A DNA stretch of 11,732 nucleotides from Actinomycetes bacterium. Its GTDB lineage: Bacteria > Actinomycetota > Coriobacteriia > Anaerosomatales > Anaerosomataceae. Shown here in pieces: positions 1-6,815 of this stretch; the stretch's first letter is position 1, and the number at the start of each line of letters is the position of its first letter. The stretch lies in the NCBI GenBank assembly GCA_021850085.1, contig JAJZRZ010000033.1, positions 1 to 11,732 on the forward strand, in the 5' to 3' direction. The notes under the pieces were generated by a model. That model made no database searches and was not told the DNA's origin. It saw nothing but the letters and a program-made list of their open reading frames with translations. Position numbers and translations under genes: made by a program.

Positions 1-852
1 GCACATGAGGTTCACGCGGGTGAGGAACTCGTTGGCCGAGTAGACCCCCTTGAGGTTCTCGCCGGGGATGCCCATGAACACCGGCAAGCCGGCGCCGCTG
101 CCGATGAAGACGGCGTCGTAGCCCTCCGCGCCCAGCAGGTCGTCGAGGGTGTAGGTGGCGCCCACCACCACGTCGGTTCGAATCTCCACGCCCATCTCCT
201 CGAGCAGACCCACCTCGGAGGCGACGATCGCCTTCGGCAAGCGGAACTCGGGGATGCCGTAGGTGAGTACGCCGCCGGTGGCGTGCAGCGATTCGAAAAC
301 GGTCGCGGCGTGGCCGAAACGGCGGAGCTCACCCGCGCATGCCAAGCCTGCAGGGCCCGAACCGACGATGGCCACCCGCCTGCCGGAGTCCGGACCGGCC
401 TGGGGAACGCACCGGTGCTCGAGCTCGCACGCAAGGTCGAGATCGCCCAGCCAGCGCTCGAGACGCCCGATGGCGACGGACTCGCCCCTCTTCGTGAGCA
501 CGCAGCTCGCCTCGCACTGCTCCTCCTGCGGACACACGCGCCCGCACACCGCGGGCAGCGCGTTGCGCTCCTTGAGGATCTCGACCCCGGCCCGGTAGTC
601 ACCCTCGATTATGCGGCCGATGAAGGACTTGATGTCGATGTTGACCGGGCAGCCCTCGATGCACGTCGGGACCCTGCACTGCAAGCAGCGCTCGGCTTCC
701 GCGCGCGCCATCTCCTCGGTGTAGCCCAGCCCCACCTCGGCGAACATGCGTGCCCGCTCGGCAGCGTCGCGCTCAGGCATGGGCGTGCGCGGGGCGCGAG
801 ACGGCCTCCGGCGCTCAGGCGCCAAGCCTTCGGACTTGTTCACGGGTGGCAT
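1..852 (-). CDS. nfnB: NADPH-side flavoprotein subunit of NfnAB / GltA-like glutamate synthase small subunit (partial, N-terminal 284 residues)
   Basis: Oxidoreductase that, paired with NfnA, is expected to couple NADH and reduced ferredoxin to NADP+ reduction in the cytoplasm. The frame is open from the ATG at 850-852 to the left edge, so the C-terminal ~180 residues of a ~465-residue family are missing. Visible features: an N-terminal iron-sulfur domain with Cys56, 59, 64, 68 (RCLQCRVPTCIEGCPVNIDI) and a second Cys set at 103, 107, 113, 117, fitting two [4Fe-4S] clusters. Next comes a dinucleotide fold (VAIVGSGPAGLACAGELRRF, about 160-179) followed by GGVLTYGIPEFRLPK. A second nucleotide domain starts near 247 (AVFIGSGAG). 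A GAGGGGGT ribosome site lies inside the end of nfnA, and the two genes overlap by 13 bp, implying coupled translation. Family members are often annotated gltA or sudA; the adjacent NfnA partner and absence of a visible gltB favour NfnB. Domain identity is sure, exact physiological role less so. Confidence 0.9.
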   Translation of the reverse strand, partial: MPPVNKSEGLAPERRRPSRAPRTPMPERDAAERARMFAEVGLGYTEEMARAEAERCLQCRVPTCIEGCPVNIDIKSFIGRIIEGDYRAGVEILKERNALPAVCGRVCPQEEQCEASCVLTKRGESVAIGRLERWLGDLDLACELEHRCVPQAGPDSGRRVAIVGSGPAGLACAGELRRFGHAATVFESLHATGGVLTYGIPEFRLPKAIVASEVGLLEEMGVEIRTDVVVGATYTLDDLLGAEGYDAVFIGSGAGLPVFMGIPGENLKGVYSANEFLTRVNLMC

Positions 853-1679
853 ACGCACCCCCTCGAGAAGTCGGCATCGGCCTCACGTTCGAGATCGTTG
901 TAGACGCGCTGGCGGCTCATCAGCTCCTCGAAGTCCACCAGGTGCCCATCGAAGTCCGGCCCGTCCACGCAGCCGAATTTCGTCTCGCCGCCGATACTCA
1001 CGCGGCACGCCCCGCACATCCCCGTACCGTCCACCATGATCGGATTGAGCGAGACGGTGCACGGGACGCCCGACTCGCGGGTCGTGGCCGCACAGAACTT
1101 CATCATGATCGCAGGGCCGATCGCCATCGAGCGATCGATCTCTCGCGCCTCGCACATCCGTCTGAGGGGCGCGGTCACGAGACCCTTCTCGCCCGCCGAG
1201 CCATCATCGGTGCAGATGACGAGCCCCTTGAGCGGCAACGCGCGGAACGCGTCCTCCAGGATCAGCAGCTCTGCGTTGCGCGCGCCGAGGATCACGGTGA
1301 CCTCGGCACCGGCGTCGCACAGCGCCCGGGCGACCGGGTAGGCCACGGCCGCGCCGACCCCGCCGCCGACGACCGCGACGCGCCCCGCGCCTTGCGTATG
1401 CGTCGGCACGCCGAGCGGACCCACGACATCGGCGAGCGAATCGCCGACGCCAAGATGCGAGAGCTGGTGGGTCGTCTTGCCCACGCGCATGAAGATGAAG
1501 CGGATCCACCCCTGCTCGGCCGACCAGTCGGAGAACGTGAGGGGGATACGCTCGCCACCCTCGGCCACGCGCAGGATGAGGAACTGCCCGGCGTGGACCT
1601 TGCGCGCGATCGCCGGGGCCTGGACGCCCAACTCGAAGACCGCATCTGAGAGCTGACGGGCGTGTACGATCGGAAACAT
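840..1679 (-). CDS. nfnA: NfnA-type ferredoxin-NADP reductase small subunit (sulfide dehydrogenase subunit B family)
   Basis: 279-residue FAD/[2Fe-2S] protein of the SudB/PyrK-like family and the expected partner of the overlapping nfnB product; together they would form NADH-dependent reduced ferredoxin:NADP+ oxidoreductase. Visible features: an N-terminal FAD-binding barrel (RIPLTFSDW about 44-52), a glycine-rich nucleotide segment (VAVVGGGVGAAVAYPVARAL, 101-120), the conserved AIGPAIMMKF (186-195), and a C-terminal cluster motif with Asp217, Cys222, Cys225 and Cys237. In the known NfnA structure one [2Fe-2S] ligand is Asp, and Asp217 is the matching candidate here. The family signature FGCVDGPDFDGHLVDF follows. 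Length is normal. The ATG is preceded by GGAGG at about 6 nt spacing. The gene diverges from apbE. A stand-alone dihydroorotate dehydrogenase electron-transfer subunit (PyrK) is the main alternative and is made unlikely by the neighbour. Confidence 0.9.
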   Translation of the reverse strand: MFPIVHARQLSDAVFELGVQAPAIARKVHAGQFLILRVAEGGERIPLTFSDWSAEQGWIRFIFMRVGKTTHQLSHLGVGDSLADVVGPLGVPTHTQGAGRVAVVGGGVGAAVAYPVARALCDAGAEVTVILGARNAELLILEDAFRALPLKGLVICTDDGSAGEKGLVTAPLRRMCEAREIDRSMAIGPAIMMKFCAATTRESGVPCTVSLNPIMVDGTGMCGACRVSIGGETKFGCVDGPDFDGHLVDFEELMSRQRVYNDLEREADADFSRGCVCHP

Positions 1680-1702
1680 CGGTCCTCCGGGGAGTTACAC
1701 TG

Positions 1703-1739
1703 ACGTGGTGGCCGTCACGTGCCGACGAGTATACACGTG
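1703..1739. repeat. Three ACGTG motifs, two of them palindromic CACGTG, in the nfnA/apbE divergent region
   Basis: ACGTG lies at 1703-1707, CACGTG at 1716-1721 and CACGTG at 1734-1739. The two palindromic hexamers start 18 bp apart. The first ACGTG pairs with the second motif's CACGT as an inverted repeat with an 8-nt centre. A TGACG/CGTCA inverted repeat (1701-1705 and 1713-1717) overlaps it. The motifs flank and overlap the putative -10 hexamers, where an operator shared by both genes would be expected. CACGTG arises easily in GC-rich DNA, so this is a candidate only. Confidence 0.35.
1728..1733 (-). promoter_or_regulatory. Possible -10 element for nfnAB
   Basis: TATACT reads on the minus strand, placing a start site near 1721 and a leader of about 40 nt before the nfnA ATG. 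No good -35 is visible 16-18 bp upstream, so it would need an activator or be weak. On the plus strand an offset TATACA (1730-1735) could serve apbE, again without a clear -35. Prediction only. Confidence 0.3.
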
Positions 1740-1754
1740 GAGACAGGACGAATC

Positions 1755-2798
1755 ATGCGACGCTGGCTTGTGATGCCGATGCTCCTCGCAACGCTCCTCG
1801 CCGCCGGATGCGGGGCCGGCCGGCCGGTGGAAGTGAGCCGCGAAGCCCTCGGGGCGGTCGTGAGCATCACCGCCTACGGCGACGACGAGGAGGCCGTCAC
1901 GGCCGCCATCGACGGCGCCTACGCAGCGATGGCGGCGGTCGAGGCCCAGCTCGACGCCCACGACCAGAGTTCGGCGATCTCGCAGTTCAACGCGCAGCCC
2001 TACCAGGCGGTCGCGCTCTCGGCTGAGACGAGCCAGGTTCTCGACGCGATCGCCGCCTTACGCGTGAGTGCCGAGTTCTCCCCGTCGCTGCTCGGAGTCA
2101 CGCGCCTCTACGCGTTCGAGGAAGGCGGGCGCGTGCCCGACCCGGCAGCGCTCGCGCTGTCGCTCGCCGCCTCGAAGGCCTTCAGCAGGACCGGGGACGG
2201 CGGCGGGATCTTCACCCGCGTCGACCCGGACGTGCGGCTCGAACCAGGCGGCGAACTGGTGCCGGGGCTCGACCTCGGAGGTGCCGCCAAAGGCCTCGCG
2301 CTCGACCGGGCGCGTGACGCGCTGAAGGCAAGCGGCGCTGTCGAGGCGGCGATCATCAGTGCGGGCAGCAGCACCGTCACCTTCGGTACGAAGCCTGACG
2401 GCAGCGCATGGCGGATCGGTATCGAGGACCCGCGGGACGCCGAGGAGGTCGTCGCCACCTTCGCCTTCGAGGCCGACGGCGCGCTGTCGACCTCCGGCGA
2501 CTACCAGCGCGCGTTCGAGGCGAACGGGCGGCGCTACCATCACATCCTGCACCCCGCCACCGGACGCCCGGCAGAGGGGGTTCGCTCGCTCACCATCGCG
2601 GGCACGAGCCTCTCGGGGCTTCACAGCGACATCCTGTCGACCGCGCTGTTCGTGCGCGGCGCCGACGAGGCCGAGGACTACGCGGCCGACAACGGCCTCG
2701 CGCTGTACGTGGTGGATGCCGAGGGGCGGACACTCGTGGTGCCCGCCCCCGAGGGATCCGGTCTGAGCTTGGCCGAGAAAGCCATGCCCAAGCCGTGA
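1755..2798 (+). CDS. apbE: FAD:protein FMN transferase, lipoprotein (ApbE)
   Basis: 347-residue ApbE/Ftp enzyme, which uses FAD to attach FMN covalently to Thr/Ser of target flavoproteins such as RnfG, NqrC or other FMN_bind-domain proteins on the outer face of the membrane. The frame is open from 1719, but the ATG at 1755 has AGGA six bases upstream and begins a classic lipoprotein signal (basic MRRW, hydrophobic stretch, LLAAGC with Cys19), so I start there. Family motifs: ALGAVVSITAYG (31-42), SSAISQFN (72-79), DLGGAAKGLALD (173-184), ISAGSSTVTFGTKPDGSAWR (201-220), GDYQRAF (248-254), HHILHPATGRP (262-272) and HSDILSTALFVRG (290-302), whose Asp and Thr match the metal/catalytic site usually written ADALST. 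No flavinylated target is visible in this window. The stop is 3 bp from that of the convergent DUF4870 gene. Confidence 0.93.
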   Translation: MRRWLVMPMLLATLLAAGCGAGRPVEVSREALGAVVSITAYGDDEEAVTAAIDGAYAAMAAVEAQLDAHDQSSAISQFNAQPYQAVALSAETSQVLDAIAALRVSAEFSPSLLGVTRLYAFEEGGRVPDPAALALSLAASKAFSRTGDGGGIFTRVDPDVRLEPGGELVPGLDLGGAAKGLALDRARDALKASGAVEAAIISAGSSTVTFGTKPDGSAWRIGIEDPRDAEEVVATFAFEADGALSTSGDYQRAFEANGRRYHHILHPATGRPAEGVRSLTIAGTSLSGLHSDILSTALFVRGADEAEDYAADNGLALYVVDAEGRTLVVPAPEGSGLSLAEKAMPKP

Positions 2799-2801
2799 GC
2801 G

Positions 2802-3167
2802 CTAGATGTGGTTCTTGACGACGCCGTAGATCAACGGCACCTCATAGTACTCGCCCTGGAACGCCTTGATGGCCGCCAAGATCGAGATCACCAGCAGAAC
2901 GATCCAGCCGACCGCACCGATGATCCAGCCGATGATGGGAATGGTTGCCACGATGCCGAGGAGTATCCAGCAGACCCACACGCCGAGCGCCTGGATCGCA
3001 TGATGACGCACGAATCTCTCATTCTTGTACGGCTCGATGAGTATCGCTATCAGTGCCACGATGCCCACAAGGTAGCCGACCGCCGCCAAGATCTTGCCCG
3101 TGTCGCTCGGCGCGTCGCCCCCGGCGACGGGTGGTGCGGGGGGCGGGCTCTGCATCTCATCACTCAT
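2802..3167 (-). CDS. DUF4870 (Tic20-like) small membrane protein
   Basis: 121-residue integral membrane protein of unknown function. A disordered Pro/Ala-rich N-terminus (1-22) is followed by three predicted membrane segments at about 26-44, 60-78 and 82-101. Between the first and second is the family hallmark FVRHHAIQALGVWV (52-65). After the third comes KAFQGEYYEVPLIYGV, a typical DUF4870 ending. The ATG is supported by AGGAGGGG seven bases or so upstream. It diverges from the M23 peptidase gene and converges on apbE. The family is widespread and uncharacterised; a role in membrane or protein-insertion processes is sometimes guessed from Tic20 similarity but nothing in this context proves it. 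Confidence 0.85.
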   Translation of the reverse strand: MSDEMQSPPPAPPVAGGDAPSDTGKILAAVGYLVGIVALIAILIEPYKNERFVRHHAIQALGVWVCWILLGIVATIPIIGWIIGAVGWIVLLVISILAAIKAFQGEYYEVPLIYGVVKNHI

Positions 3168-3193
3168 CAGGACCCCTCCTCATGCATCCGTGT

Positions 3194-3209
3194 CCGGCGC
3201 TCCCGCCGG
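3194..3209 (-). other. Small hairpin in the DUF4870 leader
   Basis: A perfect 6-bp inverted repeat (CCGGCG / CGCCGG) with a 4-nt loop lies between the putative DUF4870 -10 (TATACT, 3223-3228, minus strand) and its ribosome site. There is no U-tract, so it is not a terminator; in GC-rich DNA it may be fortuitous. Confidence 0.3.
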
Positions 3210-3218
3210 GCTGATGGT

Positions 3219-3248
3219 TTGCAGTATATACCCTCACGCTGGTAACAT
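3219..3248 (+). promoter_or_regulatory. Possible sigma-A-type promoter of the M23 peptidase gene
   Basis: TTGCAG (3219-3224), an 18-bp spacer and TAACAT (3243-3248) read toward the M23 gene and predict a start near 3255, giving a leader of roughly 58 nt. On the other strand TATACT (3223-3228) overlaps the -35 and could be the -10 of the divergent DUF4870 gene, so the two promoters would exclude one another. Both are pattern-based guesses. Confidence 0.4.
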
Positions 3249-3312
3249 TGCGTTCAAGCGCCCTTCCGGCGGGATTCATCCTGCTCAACTGGCCGTCCGG
3301 AGGAAACACAGC

Positions 3313-4545
3313 ATGCACCGCAGCAGCGCACTCAGAGCACTCCTTTCCCTCGTCCTCATCCTGACGCTGACACCAGCGTCGCTTTCGGGTGCCGCAACGC
3401 TCGAGGAGCTGCGCGCGCACGAGAGGGCAGCGCGGGAGGCGCGGGAGGCCGCGGCAGCCGCGCAGACCGAGGCCGACCGCCTCTCCAAAGAGGTGCAGGC
3501 GCTCGACCAGCAGATCGCCTCCATCCAAGGCCGGATCGACGGCTTGGCGGGCGACGTGGCCTCGGCCACAGAGCGCACCAACCGCCTCAAGATCGAGATC
3601 AGCGCTCTTCAAGCTCAGATATCGGCGCACCAAGCCGACATCGACGCGACGCAGGCCGAGTACGAGCACCAACGGGCACTGCTCAACGAGCGCATCCAGA
3701 CCACCTACAAGAACTCCGATTTCCTTTACTTCGAGCTGCTGCTCGACTCGCGCAACATCGAAGACTTCATCACGCGCACCACGATGGTGCAGCGGGTCAT
3801 CAAGTCAAACGAGGAGCTGGCAAGGGACCTCAAGGCCACCCGTATCAGCATCGAGAAGGCGAAGGCCGGGCTCGAGCGCGAGATGCAGGCGGTGGAGTCC
3901 AAGCGCGCTGAGGCCGAGGTGGAGGAGAATCGGCTGCGCGACCTGCGCTCTCAGCACCAAGCGGCGCTGAACGCGCAGAAGGCCGCGCAGGACCAGAAGG
4001 CCTCGCTCGTGGCCGAGAACACAGCCAACGCCGCGCGCCTGCGAGCATTGGCCGAGGCTGAAGAGGCCGAGTCCAAGAAGATCGCCAAGGAGCTCTATGG
4101 GACCGGGAGCGGCTACTTCGCGGGCGTCATGGCCTTCCCGGTCCCCGGCTGGGAGCAGACTCCAGTCGGCGGGTCAGCGTTCGGCTGGCGCATCCACCCG
4201 ATCTTCGGCGACCGGCGCTTCCACGCCGGCGTGGACTTCGGCAGCAGCGCGGTGGGCAAGAACATCAACGGCGCCCCGATCGTTTCAGCGGGCGCGGGCA
4301 GGGTCATCTCCACCGGCTGGCGAGCGGGCTACGGGAACACTGTCATCATCGACCACGGCAACGGCGTGACCACGCTTTATGCGCACCAGCAGTCGGGCGG
4401 CATCAAGGTCTCCTCCGGTGAGCACGTCGAGAAGCGCGATCGCATCGGAACCGTGGGCTCGACCGGCAACTCCACCGGCCCGCACCTCCACTTCGAGGTG
4501 CGCATCAACGGCGACCCCGTCGATCCGATGGGTTACCTGAAGTAA
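3313..4545 (+). CDS. Secreted coiled-coil M23 (LytM) peptidoglycan endopeptidase, EnvC/PcsB-like
   Basis: 410-residue exported protein. The open frame begins at 3094, but the ATG at 3313 has GGAGG nine bases upstream and starts a signal peptide (MHRSSALRALLSLVLILTLT, cleavage probably near SGA-A, 26-28). Residues about 30-128 and 165-262 are long Ala/Glu/Lys/Gln-rich coiled coils, separated by a less helical section (YKNSDFLYFELLLDSRNIEDF, about 132-152). The C-terminal M23 domain (about 285-410) has intact zinc/catalytic residues: His304 and Asp308 in HAGVD, His358 in YAH, and His391/His393 in HLHFEV. FGWRIHPIFG is the usual domain entry. This architecture matches EnvC/PcsB/CwlO-type hydrolases and regulators that cleave peptide cross-links, often controlled by FtsEX; no ftsEX is in view. 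Because zinc ligands are intact, it is probably an active hydrolase rather than a degenerate activator. The gene converges on pth, 17 bp apart. Confidence 0.9.
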   Translation: MHRSSALRALLSLVLILTLTPASLSGAATLEELRAHERAAREAREAAAAAQTEADRLSKEVQALDQQIASIQGRIDGLAGDVASATERTNRLKIEISALQAQISAHQADIDATQAEYEHQRALLNERIQTTYKNSDFLYFELLLDSRNIEDFITRTTMVQRVIKSNEELARDLKATRISIEKAKAGLEREMQAVESKRAEAEVEENRLRDLRSQHQAALNAQKAAQDQKASLVAENTANAARLRALAEAEEAESKKIAKELYGTGSGYFAGVMAFPVPGWEQTPVGGSAFGWRIHPIFGDRRFHAGVDFGSSAVGKNINGAPIVSAGAGRVISTGWRAGYGNTVIIDHGNGVTTLYAHQQSGGIKVSSGEHVEKRDRIGTVGSTGNSTGPHLHFEVRINGDPVDPMGYLK

Positions 4546-4562
4546 GCATCACACCGTCAGAT

Positions 4563-5129
4563 CTACCCCGCGTTGTACTCCCTCATTGCGCTGTCCACGC
4601 CGCGCTCGAGCACGTGCAGCACCGCCTGCGCCGCGTGAGAAACCAACTCGGCGAGCTTCTCGGCGGTGTGAGCGCGCATCGGCTCCAGCACGAACTCGGC
4701 AGCGTCCTGGCGGCCCGGCGGCCGGCCGATCCCGATGCGGACGCGCAGGTAGTCGCCGGTCCCAAGCGCCTCCGTGAGGGAGCGCAGACCATTGTGCCCG
4801 CCATGTCCGCCGCCACGCTTCACACGCAGCGTCTCCTCCGGAATGTCGAGATCGTCGTGGACGATGATGATATCCGCAGGCTCTACCGCGTAGGCACGCG
4901 CCAGTTTTGAGACCGCCGCGCCGGACAGGTTCATGTAGGTCTGCGGTTTGACCAGCACGACATCGTCACCGTCGAGGCGCACGACGCTCACCTTGGCGAC
5001 AGACTCGTCCTTCCAGTAACTCTCGCGAAGGCTGACGCCGAGCAGATCCACCGCCATGAACCCGGCGTTGTGCCGCGTGTTCTCGTAGCGGGGTCCCGGA
5101 TTACCGAGACCGACGACCATCCGTGGCAT
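4563..5129 (-). CDS. pth: Peptidyl-tRNA hydrolase
   Basis: 188-residue cytoplasmic esterase that releases peptides from prematurely dissociated peptidyl-tRNAs and recycles the tRNA. Family residues fall at almost E. coli numbering: Asn10 (GLGNPG), catalytic His20 (NTRHNAGF), Asn67 (KPQTYMNLSG), Asp93 (VHDDLDI) and Asn113 (GGGHGGHNGLRS), followed by YLRVRIGIGRP. Length is normal and complete. It is the last gene of the long minus-strand block, starting 12 bp after the rplY stop. The nearest strong ribosome-site match (GGGGAG) overlaps the end of rplY at a longish 15-nt spacing, so translation is probably coupled to rplY. No terminator hairpin follows before the convergent M23 gene. The same rplY-pth neighbourhood occurs in Bacillus (ctc-spoVC) and mycobacteria. 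Confidence 0.97.
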   Translation of the reverse strand: MPRMVVGLGNPGPRYENTRHNAGFMAVDLLGVSLRESYWKDESVAKVSVVRLDGDDVVLVKPQTYMNLSGAAVSKLARAYAVEPADIIIVHDDLDIPEETLRVKRGGGHGGHNGLRSLTEALGTGDYLRVRIGIGRPPGRQDAAEFVLEPMRAHTAEKLAELVSHAAQAVLHVLERGVDSAMREYNAG

Positions 5130-5141
5130 GCGATGACTCGA

Positions 5142-5783
5142 CTACTCCCCGGTCCCGGCGGTCTCTTTGCCGACCTCGGGCACCTCGCCCGTCTCGACCT
5201 CGGCCAGCGGGACCTCGGCCTCCACCGTCGGGGGCGTGACGGAGGCGATGACCGTGTCGGGCTCGTCGAGCAGCGTCACGCCGCGCGGTGCCACGAGTTC
5301 GCTCACGGTCATCGAATCTCCCACCTCTAGCGGCGAGACATCCACCTCGATGTGCTCGGGGAGGTCCTTCGGCCGCGCCTCCACCTTGAGCTCGCGCAGC
5401 GAGTGCATGACCACCCCGCCCGAGCGCTCTCCCTCGGCGCTTCCCACGAAGGTTATGGGCACGGCGGTCTGCAACGGGTGGCCCATGTCGACTGCCCAGA
5501 AGTCCACGTGCTGGACCGTGCCTTTGAGCGCGTCGCGCTTGACCTCTTTGATTATCACGTCCAGCGGTTTGCCGCCGCCTTCGATGTCCAGGTCGATGAG
5601 GCTGGAACCCACGGCGGCCGAGTGCATCAGGTGCTCGAACTCGCGGCGGTCGACCGCAAGGGACACGGTGTCGATCTTGGGGCCGTACACCACGGCGGGG
5701 ACCAGCCCTTCGGGTGCAAGCTTGTGCGCCGTCTTTCCGGTCACTTGCCGGATCTTCGCCTTCAACTCGAGCGCGTTCGTCAT
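5142..5783 (-). CDS. rplY: 50S ribosomal protein bL25, long CTC/TL5 form
   Basis: 213-residue L25-family protein that binds 5S rRNA in the large subunit. The N-terminal L25 domain covers about 1-95 (LVPAVVYG, 27-34; HVDFWAVD, 92-99). The second all-beta TL5/CTC domain covers about 100-185 (VPITFVGSAEGERSGGVV, then LPEHIEVDVSPLEVGDSMTV). An acidic, low-complexity tail ends the protein (VEAEVPLAEVETGEVPEVGK), as is common in actinobacterial and clostridial forms. The ATG has AAGGGGAG six bases upstream. In B. subtilis the counterpart ctc is a general-stress gene; no sigma-B-like promoter is evident here. It lies 50 bp downstream of prs with a hairpin between, and 12 bp upstream of pth. Confidence 0.96.
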   Translation of the reverse strand: MTNALELKAKIRQVTGKTAHKLAPEGLVPAVVYGPKIDTVSLAVDRREFEHLMHSAAVGSSLIDLDIEGGGKPLDVIIKEVKRDALKGTVQHVDFWAVDMGHPLQTAVPITFVGSAEGERSGGVVMHSLRELKVEARPKDLPEHIEVDVSPLEVGDSMTVSELVAPRGVTLLDEPDTVIASVTPPTVEAEVPLAEVETGEVPEVGKETAGTGE

Positions 5784-5804
5784 GGCTGCTCCCCTTCTAG
5801 TTTC

Positions 5805-5824
5805 GGCCGCAGCGATGCTGGGCC
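5805..5824 (-). other. Hairpin between prs and rplY
   Basis: An inverted repeat of 8 paired bases, with one unpaired base in the arm at 5809 and a 3-nt loop (5814-5816), lies between the prs stop and the rplY ribosome site. No T-run follows on the minus strand, so it is not a canonical terminator; it could be an RNA-processing or stability element, or a translational control site for rplY. Confidence 0.45.
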
Positions 5825-5833
5825 GGTGCTGGT

Positions 5834-6799
5834 TCAGAGCTGGAAGTCCGGGTCGAACAGCTCCGAGACGGAGTCGTCATTGTAGACGTTCTGGATCGCC
5901 CGGGCGAACAACGGTGCCACCGACAGGACGCGGATCTTTCCGTGCTGCTGCTCAAGCGGGATGGGAAGTGTGTTGGTGACCACGACCTCCTCGATCGGTG
6001 CGGCATCGACGCGATCGAATGCCGGCGACGAGAAGATGCCATGCGTGGCCGCGACCCACACCCCCTGCGCCCCCTTGTTGACCAGTGCCCGCGCGCCCTC
6101 GCTCACCGAACCTGCGGTGTCGATCATGTCGTCGGCGATGATGCAGTTCTTGCCCTCGACGTCGCCGATGACGTGCGTGATCTCGGCGATGTTGTGCTCC
6201 GGTCGCCCTTTGTGCATGATCGCCAGGTTCGCGCCCAGCATGTCCGCCAGCTTCTTGCAGACCTTCACGCGACCCACGTCCGGCGAGACGACGACGCACT
6301 CGCTCAGATTCAGGCCCTGGAAGTAATCGGCGAGGATCGGCAGCGCTGTGAGATGGTTCACCGGCTGGTTGAAGAAACCTTGTATCTGCCCTTGGTGGAG
6401 GTCCATCGCGATCACGCGATCGGCGCCTGCGGTGGTGAGCAGGTCGGCTACGAGCTTGGCGGTGATCGGCTCGCGAGCCGCGGACTTCTTGTCCTGGCGA
6501 GCATACCCGTAGTGCGGGATGACGGCCGTGATGCTGCGAGCCGACGCACGCTTGGCCGCGTCGATCATGATCAGCAGCTCCATTAGCGCGGCGTTGACGG
6601 GTCGGCACATCGTCTGGACCAAGAAGATGTCCGCGCCCCGCACGCTCTCCAGGTATCGGACGTAGATCTCGCCGTTGGAGAATGCGGATATCTTGATGTT
6701 GCCTAGCTCGACACCCAGATGCCGAGAAATGTCCTCGGAGAGGTCGCGGTTGTGTGTCCCCGCAAAGACCATCATGCGCTTGCCCGCTGCCGACATCAT
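5834..6799 (-). CDS. prs: Ribose-phosphate pyrophosphokinase (PRPP synthetase), class I
   Basis: 321-residue enzyme making PRPP from ribose-5-phosphate and ATP for nucleotide, His and Trp synthesis. The frame is open upstream to 6904, into glmU, so the start was chosen at the tandem ATGs 6794-6799 using GGTGAGGAG over the glmU stop; the second ATG or a later MMVF start at residue 9 is possible. Motifs: FAGTHNRDLSEDI, FSNGEIYVRYLESVRG, HYGYARQDKKSAAREPITAK, DLHQGQIQGFFNQPVNHL, VVSPDVGRVKVCKKLADML, and the PRPP loop IIADDMIDTAGSVSEGA. In the catalytic flexible loop the usual KRRP reads KGRP, keeping the Lys and the second Arg. The PRPP loop ends in Ser where most family members have Thr. Both are conservative, and activity is expected. 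It starts 16 bp after glmU; glmU-prs pairs are common in Gram-positives. Confidence 0.96.
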   Translation of the reverse strand: MMSAAGKRMMVFAGTHNRDLSEDISRHLGVELGNIKISAFSNGEIYVRYLESVRGADIFLVQTMCRPVNAALMELLIMIDAAKRASARSITAVIPHYGYARQDKKSAAREPITAKLVADLLTTAGADRVIAMDLHQGQIQGFFNQPVNHLTALPILADYFQGLNLSECVVVSPDVGRVKVCKKLADMLGANLAIMHKGRPEHNIAEITHVIGDVEGKNCIIADDMIDTAGSVSEGARALVNKGAQGVWVAATHGIFSSPAFDRVDAAPIEEVVVTNTLPIPLEQQHGKIRVLSVAPLFARAIQNVYNDDSVSELFDPDFQL

Positions 6800-6815
6800 C
6801 TCCGCGTCCCGCTCC

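Noticed and set aside
12..602. Minus-strand 196-codon frame over the nfnB region
   Set aside because: It is out of frame with the clearly recognisable nfnB reading frame and is Ser/Arg/Ala-rich without motifs.
750..1649. Plus-strand 299-codon frame opposite nfnA
   Set aside because: Antisense to a gene with complete family motifs; no ribosome site or domain support.
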